Assembly (NCBI GenBank): GCA_030378005.1
Contig: JAUCGF010000134.1
Coordinates: forward strand, 1 to 34,130
Length of the DNA stretch: 34,130 nucleotides
DNA from: Desulfococcaceae bacterium HSG9
GTDB taxonomy: Bacteria; Desulfobacterota; Desulfobacteria; Desulfobacterales; JAUCGF01
Reading direction: 5' to 3'
In this document: piece after piece, positions 23,312-32,090 of the stretch
Layout of the letters: each line of letters starts with the position of its first letter
Position numbering within the stretch: position 1 is the first letter of the stretch
Notes under the pieces: model-generated
The model's database searches: none
The model's input: the letters and a program-made list of their open reading frames with translations, nothing else
What the model was told of the DNA's origin: nothing
Program-made: the position numbers and the translations under genes

Positions 23312-24943
23312 ATGCCTTCACCCCTTGAGATAAAACCGGATGTAAAACCGGAAACGGTTTATCCCGCCTGTCGCAATGTGCTGACTTCCGCCCAATGGGA
23401 TCGAATAACCGGCAATCAGGATGATGATCTGTCATGGGAAACACTCCCTGAAATCATTTCCCGTCTGACGGACAAGGCGAAACTGCCCGCTTATTTATCT
23501 GAACTAGCCTGTTTGGAAAACACCTTTTTTCAACTTAACCAAAAGCAAACAGCAATTCCGCAAGATGTAAAAGAGCTTACGGTTAATCCCACCTTGCAAT
23601 TGCTTCCCATGCGATGGGGTAATTTGGCAAAACTTTTGCCATCAGATAAGAATACAGCATCGGATGCGCTTCCCGAGCAGAGGGACAACATGGTGCTGCT
23701 ATGGCGCAATCTCCGAACTGATGAAATCTGTGTGCGTGAAGCCGAAGATGAAGAGCTTCTGGTTTTGAAAATGATTGTGGAAAAGATTGACCCTCAGCAG
23801 GCCGCCCGGGATAGCGATCTTCCGGCAGTCGTGTTGGATGCCGCTGTCAATCGCACTGTCCGCAAAGGGATTTTACTGGCTCCGGCATCGCGTATTCGGC
23901 GCGATTCCGACTCTTTTCCAATAAGACCCGGCATGGATGAAAAATTTTTAAAAGCATCGGTTTTTACACTTCAGTGGCACATCACGCAACTGTGCGATCT
24001 CCATTGCAAACACTGTTATGACCGCACAAATCGCACCATGCCTGATTTTGAGCAGGCTGTACGCATACTCGATGATTTGCACGCTTTCTGCCGCAATCAT
24101 CATGTGACCGGCCAAGTCTCTTTCACAGGCGGCAATCCGCTTCTTTATCCACATTTCAATGCGCTTTACCGAGAGGCTTCCAAGCGTGATTTCAGCCTCG
24201 CAATTTTAGGCAATCCGGCCGGTAAAAAACGTATCCAAGAGTTGCTTGATATCGAAACACCGGTGTTTTATCAAGTCAGCCTGGAAGGTTTGCAAGCGCA
24301 TAACGATTCAATTCGCGGTGCCGGACATTTTGAACGCACGCTTCACTTTTTGGATATTCTGAAAGAAATGAATATTTTTTCAATGGTGATGCTGACACTC
24401 ACGCGGGATAATATGGATCAGGTGCTGCCGTTGGCAGAAGTTTTACGCCGGCGAACGGACCTGTTCACATTCAATCGTTTATCGTCCGTTGGCGAAGGTG
24501 CCAATCTCTCTTTGCCCGATCCCGATGTTTATGCCGTTTTTTTAAAAACATATCTCAAAGCGGCGCGGTCCAACCCGATTATCTCTTTAAAAGATAGTCT
24601 CATCAATATTTATCGCCATCAAAATCAGACCGAATGGTTTGGTGGATGCGCCGGTTATGGCTGCGGCGCGGCTTTCAATTTTGTATCCTTGCTTTCCGAC
24701 GGCGAAGTTCATGCCTGTCGCAAATTTCCTTCCCCTATCGGTCATATCACAGAACAAAATTTAGATACAATTTATTATTCCGACGCGGCGCAGCGTTATC
24801 GCAGCGGTTGCCATGGTTGCCGCACCTGTGCTATCCGACCGGTTTGCGGCGGATGTCTGGCGGTCTCATACAGCCACGGCCTGAATATATTCGAAGAAAA
24901 AGATCCGTATTGTTTCATGAAGCCGTCAGAAAATAAAATATAA
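23312..24943 (+). CDS. sbtM: SbtM, thio(seleno)oxazole modification radical SAM/SPASM maturase
   Basis: A 543-residue enzyme. Residues 1-~200 are an N-terminal region that may hold a peptide-binding RRE (LLVLKMIVEKIDPQQAARDSDLP). The radical SAM core starts at QWHITQLCDLHCKHCYDR (C228, C232, C235), with SFTGGNPLLYPHF and QVSLEGLQAHND. The C-terminus has SPASM cysteines in GGCAGYGCGA, VHACRKFP and the cluster GCHGCRTCAIRPVCGGC ... PYCF for auxiliary 4Fe-4S clusters. It modifies the SbtA core, known in this family as thio(seleno)oxazole formation. ATG 23312 follows AAAGG by 6 bases; TTG 23306 is unlikely. It lies 127 bases after sbtA in the same direction. Confidence 0.9.
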   Translation: MPSPLEIKPDVKPETVYPACRNVLTSAQWDRITGNQDDDLSWETLPEIISRLTDKAKLPAYLSELACLENTFFQLNQKQTAIPQDVKELTVNPTLQLLPMRWGNLAKLLPSDKNTASDALPEQRDNMVLLWRNLRTDEICVREAEDEELLVLKMIVEKIDPQQAARDSDLPAVVLDAAVNRTVRKGILLAPASRIRRDSDSFPIRPGMDEKFLKASVFTLQWHITQLCDLHCKHCYDRTNRTMPDFEQAVRILDDLHAFCRNHHVTGQVSFTGGNPLLYPHFNALYREASKRDFSLAILGNPAGKKRIQELLDIETPVFYQVSLEGLQAHNDSIRGAGHFERTLHFLDILKEMNIFSMVMLTLTRDNMDQVLPLAEVLRRRTDLFTFNRLSSVGEGANLSLPDPDVYAVFLKTYLKAARSNPIISLKDSLINIYRHQNQTEWFGGCAGYGCGAAFNFVSLLSDGEVHACRKFPSPIGHITEQNLDTIYYSDAAQRYRSGCHGCRTCAIRPVCGGCLAVSYSHGLNIFEEKDPYCFMKPSENKI

Positions 24944-25966
24944 TCAACTATCTTCGTCTGCCCGATAAAAAACCCAAAAATTATTTTGTGAATTTTCCGT
25001 CATTTACTCCCACTGCCGATGAAGTCCGTTGAAAATCAGAAACTGTCCATTCTGCCCATGACACCCATTCAGGCGGATCTTCAAATAACAGAGTAAGAGG
25101 ATGTCGTTCCATTTTCAATTCAGCATTTTCACCAGCCTCTTTATAACTTTATAATAAGGATAGATAAATGAAAGCACTATCAGTAGAACAGAGCATCTTA
25201 GACGGTGAAAAAGAAATTCTGAAAACTTTTTAAATATGTAAAAACTGATGCGGTGATAATAAAGGCATTTTATGTGGAGAAAGTGATTTTTTCAAGAATT
25301 ATGCAAATCGAATTAGCGGTGATGAAGTGCTGTTTTGCAGAAAAAGGAACTGGTGATGTAGGAGCGGAATCAGCCATAGATAACGGTGCCATGTTGAAAA
25401 AAAGCAAGCACGTTGCGAGACCGTGATTATTTTTATGTTTTTGGTTAAATCAAAGTTCCGCGTACATATTATCATGGTGTGGTGTCCCGGAGTTATACCT
25501 TCAGATGCATTAGCTGATTTTCCCGAACGCGGCTATTCCTGTCTTTTACAGGAACAGACAGATACGCAGATTATCCGCGACAGTTTTAAAGAATTGGAAA
25601 TCACTCTTTCAAAGTTATCAGGATTGAAAGTGAGTTATAGCCGTTTAGAAGTCATAAATCGGGATACAGGGAAACATTATGATAAGTTTTATGAAGAAAA
25701 AAATTGCCGTCAGCGGATAATGAGAGTGCGATTCAGGCAGTTCAGTCAGATGGCAAAGGTGTTCCGGTAAGCAGCAATTCTAATTTTGGCAACAATGTTT
25801 TAGGTTCTGTTGACATTTGGCGTAGTAGATTGATTGTATTGGTATATCATAAATTATAAAATTTCTATAACCAATTGATTTTATTGCATGTGATTCTGAA
25901 ATATCAACAGAACCTATGGTTGATTGACTTACGTTACGCATCAGTTTTGAATTAGGGAGAGGAATT
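24944..25966. other. Gene-poor stretch with ORF relics and a small inverted repeat
   Basis: No gene here can be firmly supported. Relics: a minus-strand frame 24981-25112 (43 codons, MERHPLTLLFEDPPEWVSW) and a short plus frame from ATG 25168 (21 codons, after AAGGATAG). At 25802-25817 and 25900-25915 lie inverted arms AGGTTCTGTTGAYATT (15 of 16 matching), bounding a 114-base MITE-like unit. Confidence 0.5.
25423..25770 (+). CDS. Hypothetical ORF, possibly a decayed gene
   Basis: A 115-codon frame whose second half (RDSFKELEITLSKLSGLKV then LEVINRDTGKHYDKF) looks protein-like; the first 40 codons look like translated non-coding DNA. There is no ribosome site near the first ATG. No family is recognised. 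Likely the 3' remainder of a lost gene. Confidence 0.25.
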   Translation: MIIFMFLVKSKFRVHIIMVWCPGVIPSDALADFPERGYSCLLQEQTDTQIIRDSFKELEITLSKLSGLKVSYSRLEVINRDTGKHYDKFYEEKNCRQRIMRVRFRQFSQMAKVFR

Positions 25967-27338
25967 ATGAAATCGGAACATATCAAAATCAGGTATTTCA
26001 CCAAGGCGTTTCTTTTTCGACGGACACGCCTCCTATTAAAAGACGGCCTGGCGTTAGGTGTTATTGTATTAACCTTGCTTTGGCAGTTCGCTCCATGGAT
26101 GTTGCATCCTCAACCGCACAATTTATATGTTGCGCCGTATGGAAGTGATTGGTATTTCGGAAGTTCACCGGAGCGGCCTCTGGCAACCCTCGGTCGGGCG
26201 GTCGAACTGGCACGGCCTGGAACTATTATAACTGTTCGGCCGGGGCGTTACTATGAAAGACTTTTTCTTCGCAAAGGAGGACTTCCGGATGCGCCTGTCA
26301 TATTCAGGGCTGAAAAACCGGGAACGGTCATATTTTCCGGCGGCGCTCCGAACGCCTTAGCATCTGAACTTTTATGGCGGTCTGAAGGAAACGGTATCTA
26401 CTCAACCCGTGCGCCCTGGTGGATTTACACGTTTTTGGCTGACAATGAGCGATTGCTGCATTGCCGCACAGAAAAAGCTTTTCGTCAATTCGTAACACGC
26501 CCCATGGCTTATGGGGCTTTTGTTCAGATTGGCAACCGTCTGCTATTGCGCCTGCGTCACGGCATCAAGCCTGACAATGCTGTTTTGACTTTCAACGGGC
26601 CGGTTCCGGATCGACTGGCCAACGGTGTTTGGCGGGCGGCCAATGTTTGGCTTGAAGCCTCATATTTTCGCTTTGAGGGCATCCGTTTCGAGTTAGGCGG
26701 CGGCAGTGGAATCAGCCTGTTTCGAAGTCGCAATCTTAAGGTTCGCGAATGCCTCTTTACAGGAGCGGATAACGGTATTGATGCTTCAAGAGCGGCTCCG
26801 GGACGCATTGATTTAAGCGTTATCAACTGCGCGAGCCTTAACTATCCGGCGGGCGAATGGCGGCCGGATTGGCTGACATGGAAAGAATGTTATACGCACC
26901 AACGCAATATGGGCTTAATAACCGTCAATCGTGACAGCGTCATTGTTCAGGGAAATATTGTAACCGGAGCTGCTGAACGGCCCTATTCGCAATATTGAGA
27001 TTCATCACAATACATTCGTTAGCGACTGGCTCTGCTGGTACCGCCAAGACACACCTGTTGCAGATGTGCGCGTACACCATAATCTTTTTGCCGTTCAGCG
27101 TTGCGGCGATCCGGCCTGGCCGCCGGGTGTGCATGAATATTCCAATGATTACATCAACCTGCCCCTTGACGCATATCCCAATCCAGGTCGTGATGAACGC
27201 TGGTTTATCAACGCAGACACATCACGGCCGGGTGACAAATGGACTATCAATCGTCCGGGACCTTCATGGTTGGATTGGCACTCCGAACCGGGCATTAAAC
27301 GTCTTTTGAATGAATTGGACGCAAAATTATTTAAATGA
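25967..27338 (+). pseudogene. Right-handed beta-helix/DUF1565-like protein, frameshifted
   Basis: The first part (25967-26998) has a membrane anchor (LGVIVLTLLWQFAPWML), then LYVAPYGSDWYFGSSPERPLATLGRAVELARPGTIITVRPGRYYE, the DUF1565 start, and beta-helix rungs (FEGIRFE, LKVRECLFTGADNGID). Reading then shifts: the frame ending YSQY* at 26998 is replaced by one reading GPIRNIEIHHNTFVSDWLC through VRVHHNLFAV to the stop at 27338. The break is between about 26950 and 26990, and some rungs may also be deleted. GGGAGAGG precedes ATG 25967. The intact protein would be a surface or periplasmic carbohydrate-active or binding protein. Confidence 0.75.
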
Positions 27339-27846
27339 TCGGTATCATGCGGCGGCTGAAGCGAATCGGCGGCAATTTCTTTATTTTTTTAAGGGTCGCC
27401 TGTCCAGCCTCCCTAGACGGGAATACAGTGCGGTTTCGCAAAGGCCCTCATTCGGATAAATTAAGATTCTCGGAGTGACAAAAGATAAATGGCAGCCACC
27501 TGTCTATGCTCTGAAAAGCGTCAGGCACCGACTGCGGATAGGATTCCCCATCTTCACTGTCTCAGAAAACTCAGGAAAGTGCTTTCCGAATATCGGAAAA
27601 AGACAGGATGCGCGGAAAGGAGATTAAAAAACTTTATAAAAGGTTCAGAAAGACTTTGGATACCGCTACATCCAAGAGTAACCTTAAAATTAAAATCGGA
27701 TATTTTAAGAACAATGAATTATATAATAATTTCATATATTTATGATTTTTTAAGACGTTCGACAGAAAAAATTTATGACATTAATTAAATGAAAAACTAT
27801 AGTACAATTGATTTTGTTTACGGTGATGAAATCCCGGATCGATAAT
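27339..27846. other. Non-coding stretch
   Basis: 508 bases, AT-rich toward the right. It contains an open frame at 27489-27788 that has no protein-like features. I see nothing else. It holds the convergent 3' ends of the beta-helix relic and the efflux gene. Confidence 0.5.
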
Positions 27847-29265
27847 TCACTTGCCATTCTCCAGTGAATGTTCAGCATTCGTATCTTTCCTAAGCAGCTT
27901 CCTCGTCCAGCGGCCTCCCAGCGTGCGGTATAAATTGATTCGATAGATCAGCATCTCACGTTTACTGCGAATCATGTCAGCTTCCAGATTGTCAGCCGAA
28001 GTTAATGCTGTCAGAACGGGCAGATAATCACTCATCCCTTTTAAATAGCGCTGGCGTGACAGCTCAAGAGAGCGTCTGGTAAATTTGATTTGCTTTTCAA
28101 GGCTGTGAATGTGTTCTCCCTGTTTAAATTCGCGGACCAACGCATTTTGCACTTCCATAGCGGCCGTCAGCAGAGTCTGTTGATATTGAATCAGACGTTC
28201 GGCCACTACTGCTTGGGAGCGTTTGACTTCGGCTTTACGGCGGCGTCCGTCAAAAAGCGGTGCGGTCAGGTTTGCCGCGACATTGACCAGCCAATTGTCA
28301 AACAGCGCTGAAAAATCATCATTTTCATATCCTGCACGAGCTGTCAGGCGTAACGCCGGCAATCGGTCGGCCCGGGCTGCGGCCATATTCCAATCCGCCG
28401 CTTGCAAGCGCATCAGAGATGCCTGAACATCGGGCCGGTTTTTGATCAACTCAAGAGGCAAACCGGTCTGAGGCAAGGGCGGTAAATCCGGCATCCGGTC
28501 GCCGCTGATTTTCACCTGGGATGATGATGTCGCTCCCGTAAGCAAGGCCAGCTCATTGTGCGATGTTCGCAAACGTGCTTCCACCAAAGGAATTTGGGCC
28601 AAAACACGATGCACGGCTTGTTTCTGTTGGAACACATCTAAGGCTGAAACCATAGCTTTTTGGAAACGAAGTTCCACAAGTTCCAAATACACCTGATTGG
28701 CATGCAGTTGTTGCTCTAACAGGATTTTTTGGGCGCGTTGCTCTAAAATTTCAATCCATAGACGAACCAATTCCGCAGCAACGGTCATAGCGGCAGCCTC
28801 CAGATCGCAACGCGAAGCCTTGGCATCCATAAGCGCCGCCGTTTTTTCAGATCGCGCCCGCCCCCACAGATCGATTTCGTAACTGGCGGCCAGCATAGAT
28901 ACATAATCATCTCTGCTCGAGTCTTCTAAACGTACAGAGCCGGCCGAAGCATTCAATGATGCCTGCGGATACAAATCCACCCCCGCTTTGATTGCCGCCG
29001 CATCAGTCTGATCAAGGCGCGCCCAGGCGGATTGAATCGTAAAATTATCACTAAACGCCCTTTGCATCAGTGCATTTAATTCAGCGTTATCAAAAGCTTC
29101 CCACCAACGCTCAGGCCGTTCTGATAAAGCGCCGTAATCCGAGAAAAAGGGCGGCAGTATTTTTTCAGAGGAATCGGTTCGATGCGGACGAAAAGGATTG
29201 CAAGCGTAAAATCCGAGTATCAGGATTGTGGCGTAAAGGGCTATCTGGGAAGTCTTTTTATTCAT
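27847..29265 (-). CDS. NodT/OprM-type outer-membrane efflux lipoprotein
   Basis: A 472-residue outer-membrane factor of RND efflux pumps. The N-terminus is a lipoprotein signal with the box GFYAC (Cys about residue 22). The two OEP repeats follow: WWEAFDNAELNALMQRAFSDNFTIQSAWARLDQ, QASLNASAG, ASYEIDLWGRARSEKTAA, then LIKNRPDVQASLMRLQAADWNMAAARADRLPAL, FDNWLVNVAANLTAPLFDGRRRKAE and a final LYRTLGGRW. It would form the TolC-like tunnel with an adaptor and RND pump. Neither partner is adjacent in this window, so it must work with a pump encoded elsewhere or be an orphan. No clear Shine-Dalgarno. Confidence 0.88.
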   Translation of the reverse strand: MNKKTSQIALYATILILGFYACNPFRPHRTDSSEKILPPFFSDYGALSERPERWWEAFDNAELNALMQRAFSDNFTIQSAWARLDQTDAAAIKAGVDLYPQASLNASAGSVRLEDSSRDDYVSMLAASYEIDLWGRARSEKTAALMDAKASRCDLEAAAMTVAAELVRLWIEILEQRAQKILLEQQLHANQVYLELVELRFQKAMVSALDVFQQKQAVHRVLAQIPLVEARLRTSHNELALLTGATSSSQVKISGDRMPDLPPLPQTGLPLELIKNRPDVQASLMRLQAADWNMAAARADRLPALRLTARAGYENDDFSALFDNWLVNVAANLTAPLFDGRRRKAEVKRSQAVVAERLIQYQQTLLTAAMEVQNALVREFKQGEHIHSLEKQIKFTRRSLELSRQRYLKGMSDYLPVLTALTSADNLEADMIRSKREMLIYRINLYRTLGGRWTRKLLRKDTNAEHSLENGK

Positions 29266-29288
29266 CGGATCAAATTTTCAGTTATATT

Positions 29289-29443
29289 CAGCAGATCGCA
29301 AATTCATGAACACAAAAATCAAACGTGGAGATTTTCAGCATCCGGCATCCGTAGATATTGACGGATTCGGGACCCGGCAAAAAACAGCATAGCTTAATTT
29401 TTACACTCCCAACCCATACTTTCAGGCATTTTCAATCTACTGA
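29289..29443. mobile_element. MITE-like element with CAGCAGATCG...CAATCTACTG ends
   Basis: About 155 bases starting CAGCAGATCGCAAATTCATG and ending CATTTTCAATCTACTG, imperfect terminal inverted repeats of the same family as 11727-11893 and 31849-31980. The right part (29375-29443) resembles 11655-11721, with GCAAAAAAC..GC..AGCTTAATTTTT..CTCCCA. Confidence 0.5.
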
Positions 29444-29868
29444 TATTCGTTGTTTTTAGGAAAACTGTCAGAAAAATTATCAAAGCCGACAAAGCTTTTG
29501 CCTTCGTTCCGGAGAATGTCTGACATTTTGTGACTCCGGTAACCGCGAACCATAACTCCGGTTTCTCCAGGTGAAAGAATCATGCTCGCAAAACGGATTA
29601 TAGGATGATGGTTGATAGAGTGAACAAAGCATAGCAAAATAATCCCGCAATCATCAAATCCTAATTTAGACATTTAATGCTGGCAATATCCTGATTCAAC
29701 AGATATTTATTACCTGACAAGAGGGAAAAAACACCAATGCTGTAAAAAGAATCGGTCAGCTTTGCTAAACTTTGGAAGTTTGGTAAAGCTCTTCTGATGT
29801 GGAAGAAATCCTTTCTAAATAGCTGTGCGGGGTAGGTGACATCCTGATTCAATTGATATTTGGATTCC
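29444..29868. other. Gene-poor stretch downstream of the OmpA-like gene
   Basis: Two minus-strand frames of 78 and 89 codons exist (29437-29673, 29661-29930) but show no domain or ribosome site; the second overlaps the OmpA-like gene. A hairpin AGCTTTGCTAAACTT/AAGTTTGGTAAAGCT (29758-29772, 29776-29790) and a short direct repeat ATCCTGATTCAA (near 29690 and 29842) are present. Confidence 0.4.
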
Positions 29869-30870
29869 TTATTTAGTTTGCACTTCCTTCCAATAGGTAA
29901 AGATAATTTTACACATTCGCCGTCGTTCATCGCGCGGGCGGCCGTCTTTTAAACCATCGGGCATCTCCTCGCCCTTGCCGACAGTCTTTATGATAAAGTT
30001 AGTTTTTACCATTTTATTACTGCTGTTTGCATGGCTATCTTTCGATTTAAGCGTATGGAAATATTCGCCGACCTTAGCGGCTCTTAATTTTGACAGGCAG
30101 CGATTCAATTCCCTTCTATTTTTTTGTTTGTCGCTTTTAAAACTGATATTGCATTGCTTGCCAAGCTTTTTTGCGCTCTTTGAACTGAATCCGATTTCAT
30201 CCGTATATCCTAAAATTTGAAAAGAAAAGTTCAATAACAGGGGAATATCAATATTTTCTTTAGAAATCTGTGCGTTAACACGCTTGATATTGTTACTGAA
30301 TAACGATTTCAGATGCTTTTTCCCTTTAGCGGTCAGTTGATAGTCTCCTGCGCCAAAAGATACGTTCATTAAAATATCTGTTTTTTGTTCTTCCGCTTTT
30401 TTCCAAGTCACGACAATATGTTGCAGTTCATCAGGGTTAAGCTCCGGTTTGTTTAGTATTTTCAACGTATCATTAAGGTATTGAACGCGGCGTTGATTGC
30501 TTTTGTTCGGCTCTGTTTGCATCCGTTCGATTTTTTGCTCAAATATTTTTATAATATCTTTTTGTACTTGAGCGTTAATATCTCGGCATCGTTTTTTTAT
30601 ACGCTCACATTCCGCCTTCACCCTTTTTTCATCAGTGGATTTCGATTTTATTTGCAAATCACTTAGTTCAATATAAATCGTTTTTAATTTGTCGTAATAA
30701 ATCGCTTTTTGAGGAATAAAATCAACATTAGCGACAATAGTGCTGGTGTCATCGAACTCTTGTCGGGCTTTTTCAATTTCGTTTTTACTATTTATAGGTG
30801 CTGTCGCGCAACTGCATAGGATACAGACGGGTAACCAAATTAAGACACATACCCAAGCTGAAAGACGCAT
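29869..30870 (-). CDS. OmpA-like peptidoglycan-binding lipoprotein
   Basis: 333 residues. A lipoprotein signal with box ILCSC is followed by a helical, charged region (40-165, coiled-coil-like, ENIDIPLL onward changing to beta). The C-terminal OmpA-type domain shows FQILGYTDEIGF, RRELNRCLSKLRAAKVGEYF, then IIKTVGKGEEMPDG and DERRRMCKI, corresponding to the usual G-x-TD / NxxLSxxRAxxV / GxGExxP / RRV pattern, with an insertion in the middle. It would anchor the outer membrane to peptidoglycan. The gene at 30889-31764 ends 18 bases upstream on the same strand, so they form an operon. Confidence 0.75.
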   Translation of the reverse strand: MRLSAWVCVLIWLPVCILCSCATAPINSKNEIEKARQEFDDTSTIVANVDFIPQKAIYYDKLKTIYIELSDLQIKSKSTDEKRVKAECERIKKRCRDINAQVQKDIIKIFEQKIERMQTEPNKSNQRRVQYLNDTLKILNKPELNPDELQHIVVTWKKAEEQKTDILMNVSFGAGDYQLTAKGKKHLKSLFSNNIKRVNAQISKENIDIPLLLNFSFQILGYTDEIGFSSKSAKKLGKQCNISFKSDKQKNRRELNRCLSKLRAAKVGEYFHTLKSKDSHANSSNKMVKTNFIIKTVGKGEEMPDGLKDGRPRDERRRMCKIIFTYWKEVQTK

Positions 30871-30888
30871 AAACGATTCTCCTGTATT

Positions 30889-31764
30889 TTATTTTTTATC
30901 ATTGATAATTTTTATAATTTTTATGATTTGTTCTTTTTTTTGTTTTAATTCCTGAACTTTTTCATTTAATTGCGCATCATTATCAATATTTCTTGCATAT
31001 ATTTTTAAAATGTTGTCAATAATCGCAAGGCTGTCATTCAAAGAATCAATAGCTTTATTCTTAATCAAATGATCGGATCGGATCTGTTTGCGATATTGTT
31101 CAAGAGCGTTGTCAAGCTGTTTGATCAGTTCCGGTATCAGATAATCTACGATCTTAATGTGTAAATTTTGCCACTTGCTGATTTCATTATCATCAGATAT
31201 TTTTTTAAAAGTCGCATAAACATAATTTTCATAACATTGATCTGCTATTTTTATTACTTTGGCTATTTTTTCCTGAGTATCAATGCCGGATGCACGTAGT
31301 TTTTCAAAATCATTCTCCAAATGCGACATTTCATCAGAGTTATCAATCGGCTCATCGGTTTCAATAACGGCAGTTGCAAAGTCTGCATTGCGGAGTTTAA
31401 ACCGGATCGGATATGGGGGAATGTTTTGCTTTTTCTGATCAGTCGCAGGAGTCAGAATAATTTGCACTTCAGCTTCTTTAGAGTTCAACGTCATAGGAAC
31501 TTCATAGATAATATCCGAAGCGGCCGTATCGCCTATCAATTTTCCGGGACCTTTAAGGTGCCAGTCAAATTTCTGGCTGCTACCATCAGTCATAATTTTG
31601 AGCTTGATTCTTTGCGACTCTTCACCGATGGTTAATTCCTTAACATCAGGCTCAATTTTTACTTTTAGATCGGAATCTGATTTGAGCAAAGTTTGTTTGC
31701 ATCCAGTAAAACTGTTCAATAACACTATAAGCAAGAATATCAATATCAATTTTATGTCATTCAT
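30889..31764 (-). CDS. Putative lipoprotein, unknown function
   Basis: 291 residues. A lipoprotein signal (LILIFLLIVLLNSFTGC) precedes an Ig-like beta domain of about 110 residues (VKIEPDVKELTIGEESQRI, FDWHLKGPG) and a long helical C-terminus with coiled-coil character ending in KKEQIIKIIKIINDKK. ATG 31764 (MNDIKL) is chosen because AAGG lies 9 bases upstream; TTG 31770 would start inside that leader. First gene of the pair with the OmpA-like lipoprotein and divergent from the TPR gene. No family name is recognised. Confidence 0.65.
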   Translation of the reverse strand: MNDIKLILIFLLIVLLNSFTGCKQTLLKSDSDLKVKIEPDVKELTIGEESQRIKLKIMTDGSSQKFDWHLKGPGKLIGDTAASDIIYEVPMTLNSKEAEVQIILTPATDQKKQNIPPYPIRFKLRNADFATAVIETDEPIDNSDEMSHLENDFEKLRASGIDTQEKIAKVIKIADQCYENYVYATFKKISDDNEISKWQNLHIKIVDYLIPELIKQLDNALEQYRKQIRSDHLIKNKAIDSLNDSLAIIDNILKIYARNIDNDAQLNEKVQELKQKKEQIIKIIKIINDKK

Positions 31765-31848
31765 CGCCAATTTCCTTAGAAAAAATAAAAAGTTTTCATT
31801 TCCTATATTCTAAAAATTTGATAAGGTCAATCATTATTGATTATTACT

Positions 31849-31980
31849 CAGCAGATCGAAAAGTTTTATAAAATGCCGCCAAAGGAGTGCTGAACTTACA
31901 GTCAGGCATAGAGCCGAAACATAAAAACATCAGGAAAACATTGCTAAACTGTAAGTTCAGCACTCCTTTTCGATCTACTG
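31849..31980. mobile_element. Nested palindromic MITE-like element between divergent genes
   Basis: Outer arms CAGCAGATCGAAAAG (31849-31863) and CTTTTCGATCTACTG (31966-31980) match with one mismatch. Inner arms 31881-31902 and 31948-31969 are perfect 22-base complements carrying GGAGTGCTGAACTTACAGT. It therefore combines the CAGTAGAT-end family and the ACTTACAGTTT family. It lies between the lipoprotein and TPR promoters and may affect both. Confidence 0.75.
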
Positions 31981-32090
31981 AAACTATTTTTGTCAGTGAA
32001 AATATGACACAAATTTTGTGAGTTTCAATTAATTCAGAGAATTACGAAATAACTTGAAACTCACGAGTTTTATTGATGTGATATAAAAAT

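Noticed and set aside
25205..25380. Possible further UGA-containing gene (CKN-UGA-CGDNKG)
   Set aside because: Several other stops (TAA, further TGA) interrupt the frame and there is no homology on both sides or SECIS-like hairpin at the usual spacing.
27489..27788. 99-codon plus-strand ORF
   Set aside because: No start signal, no recognisable pattern, lies in a decayed intergenic region.
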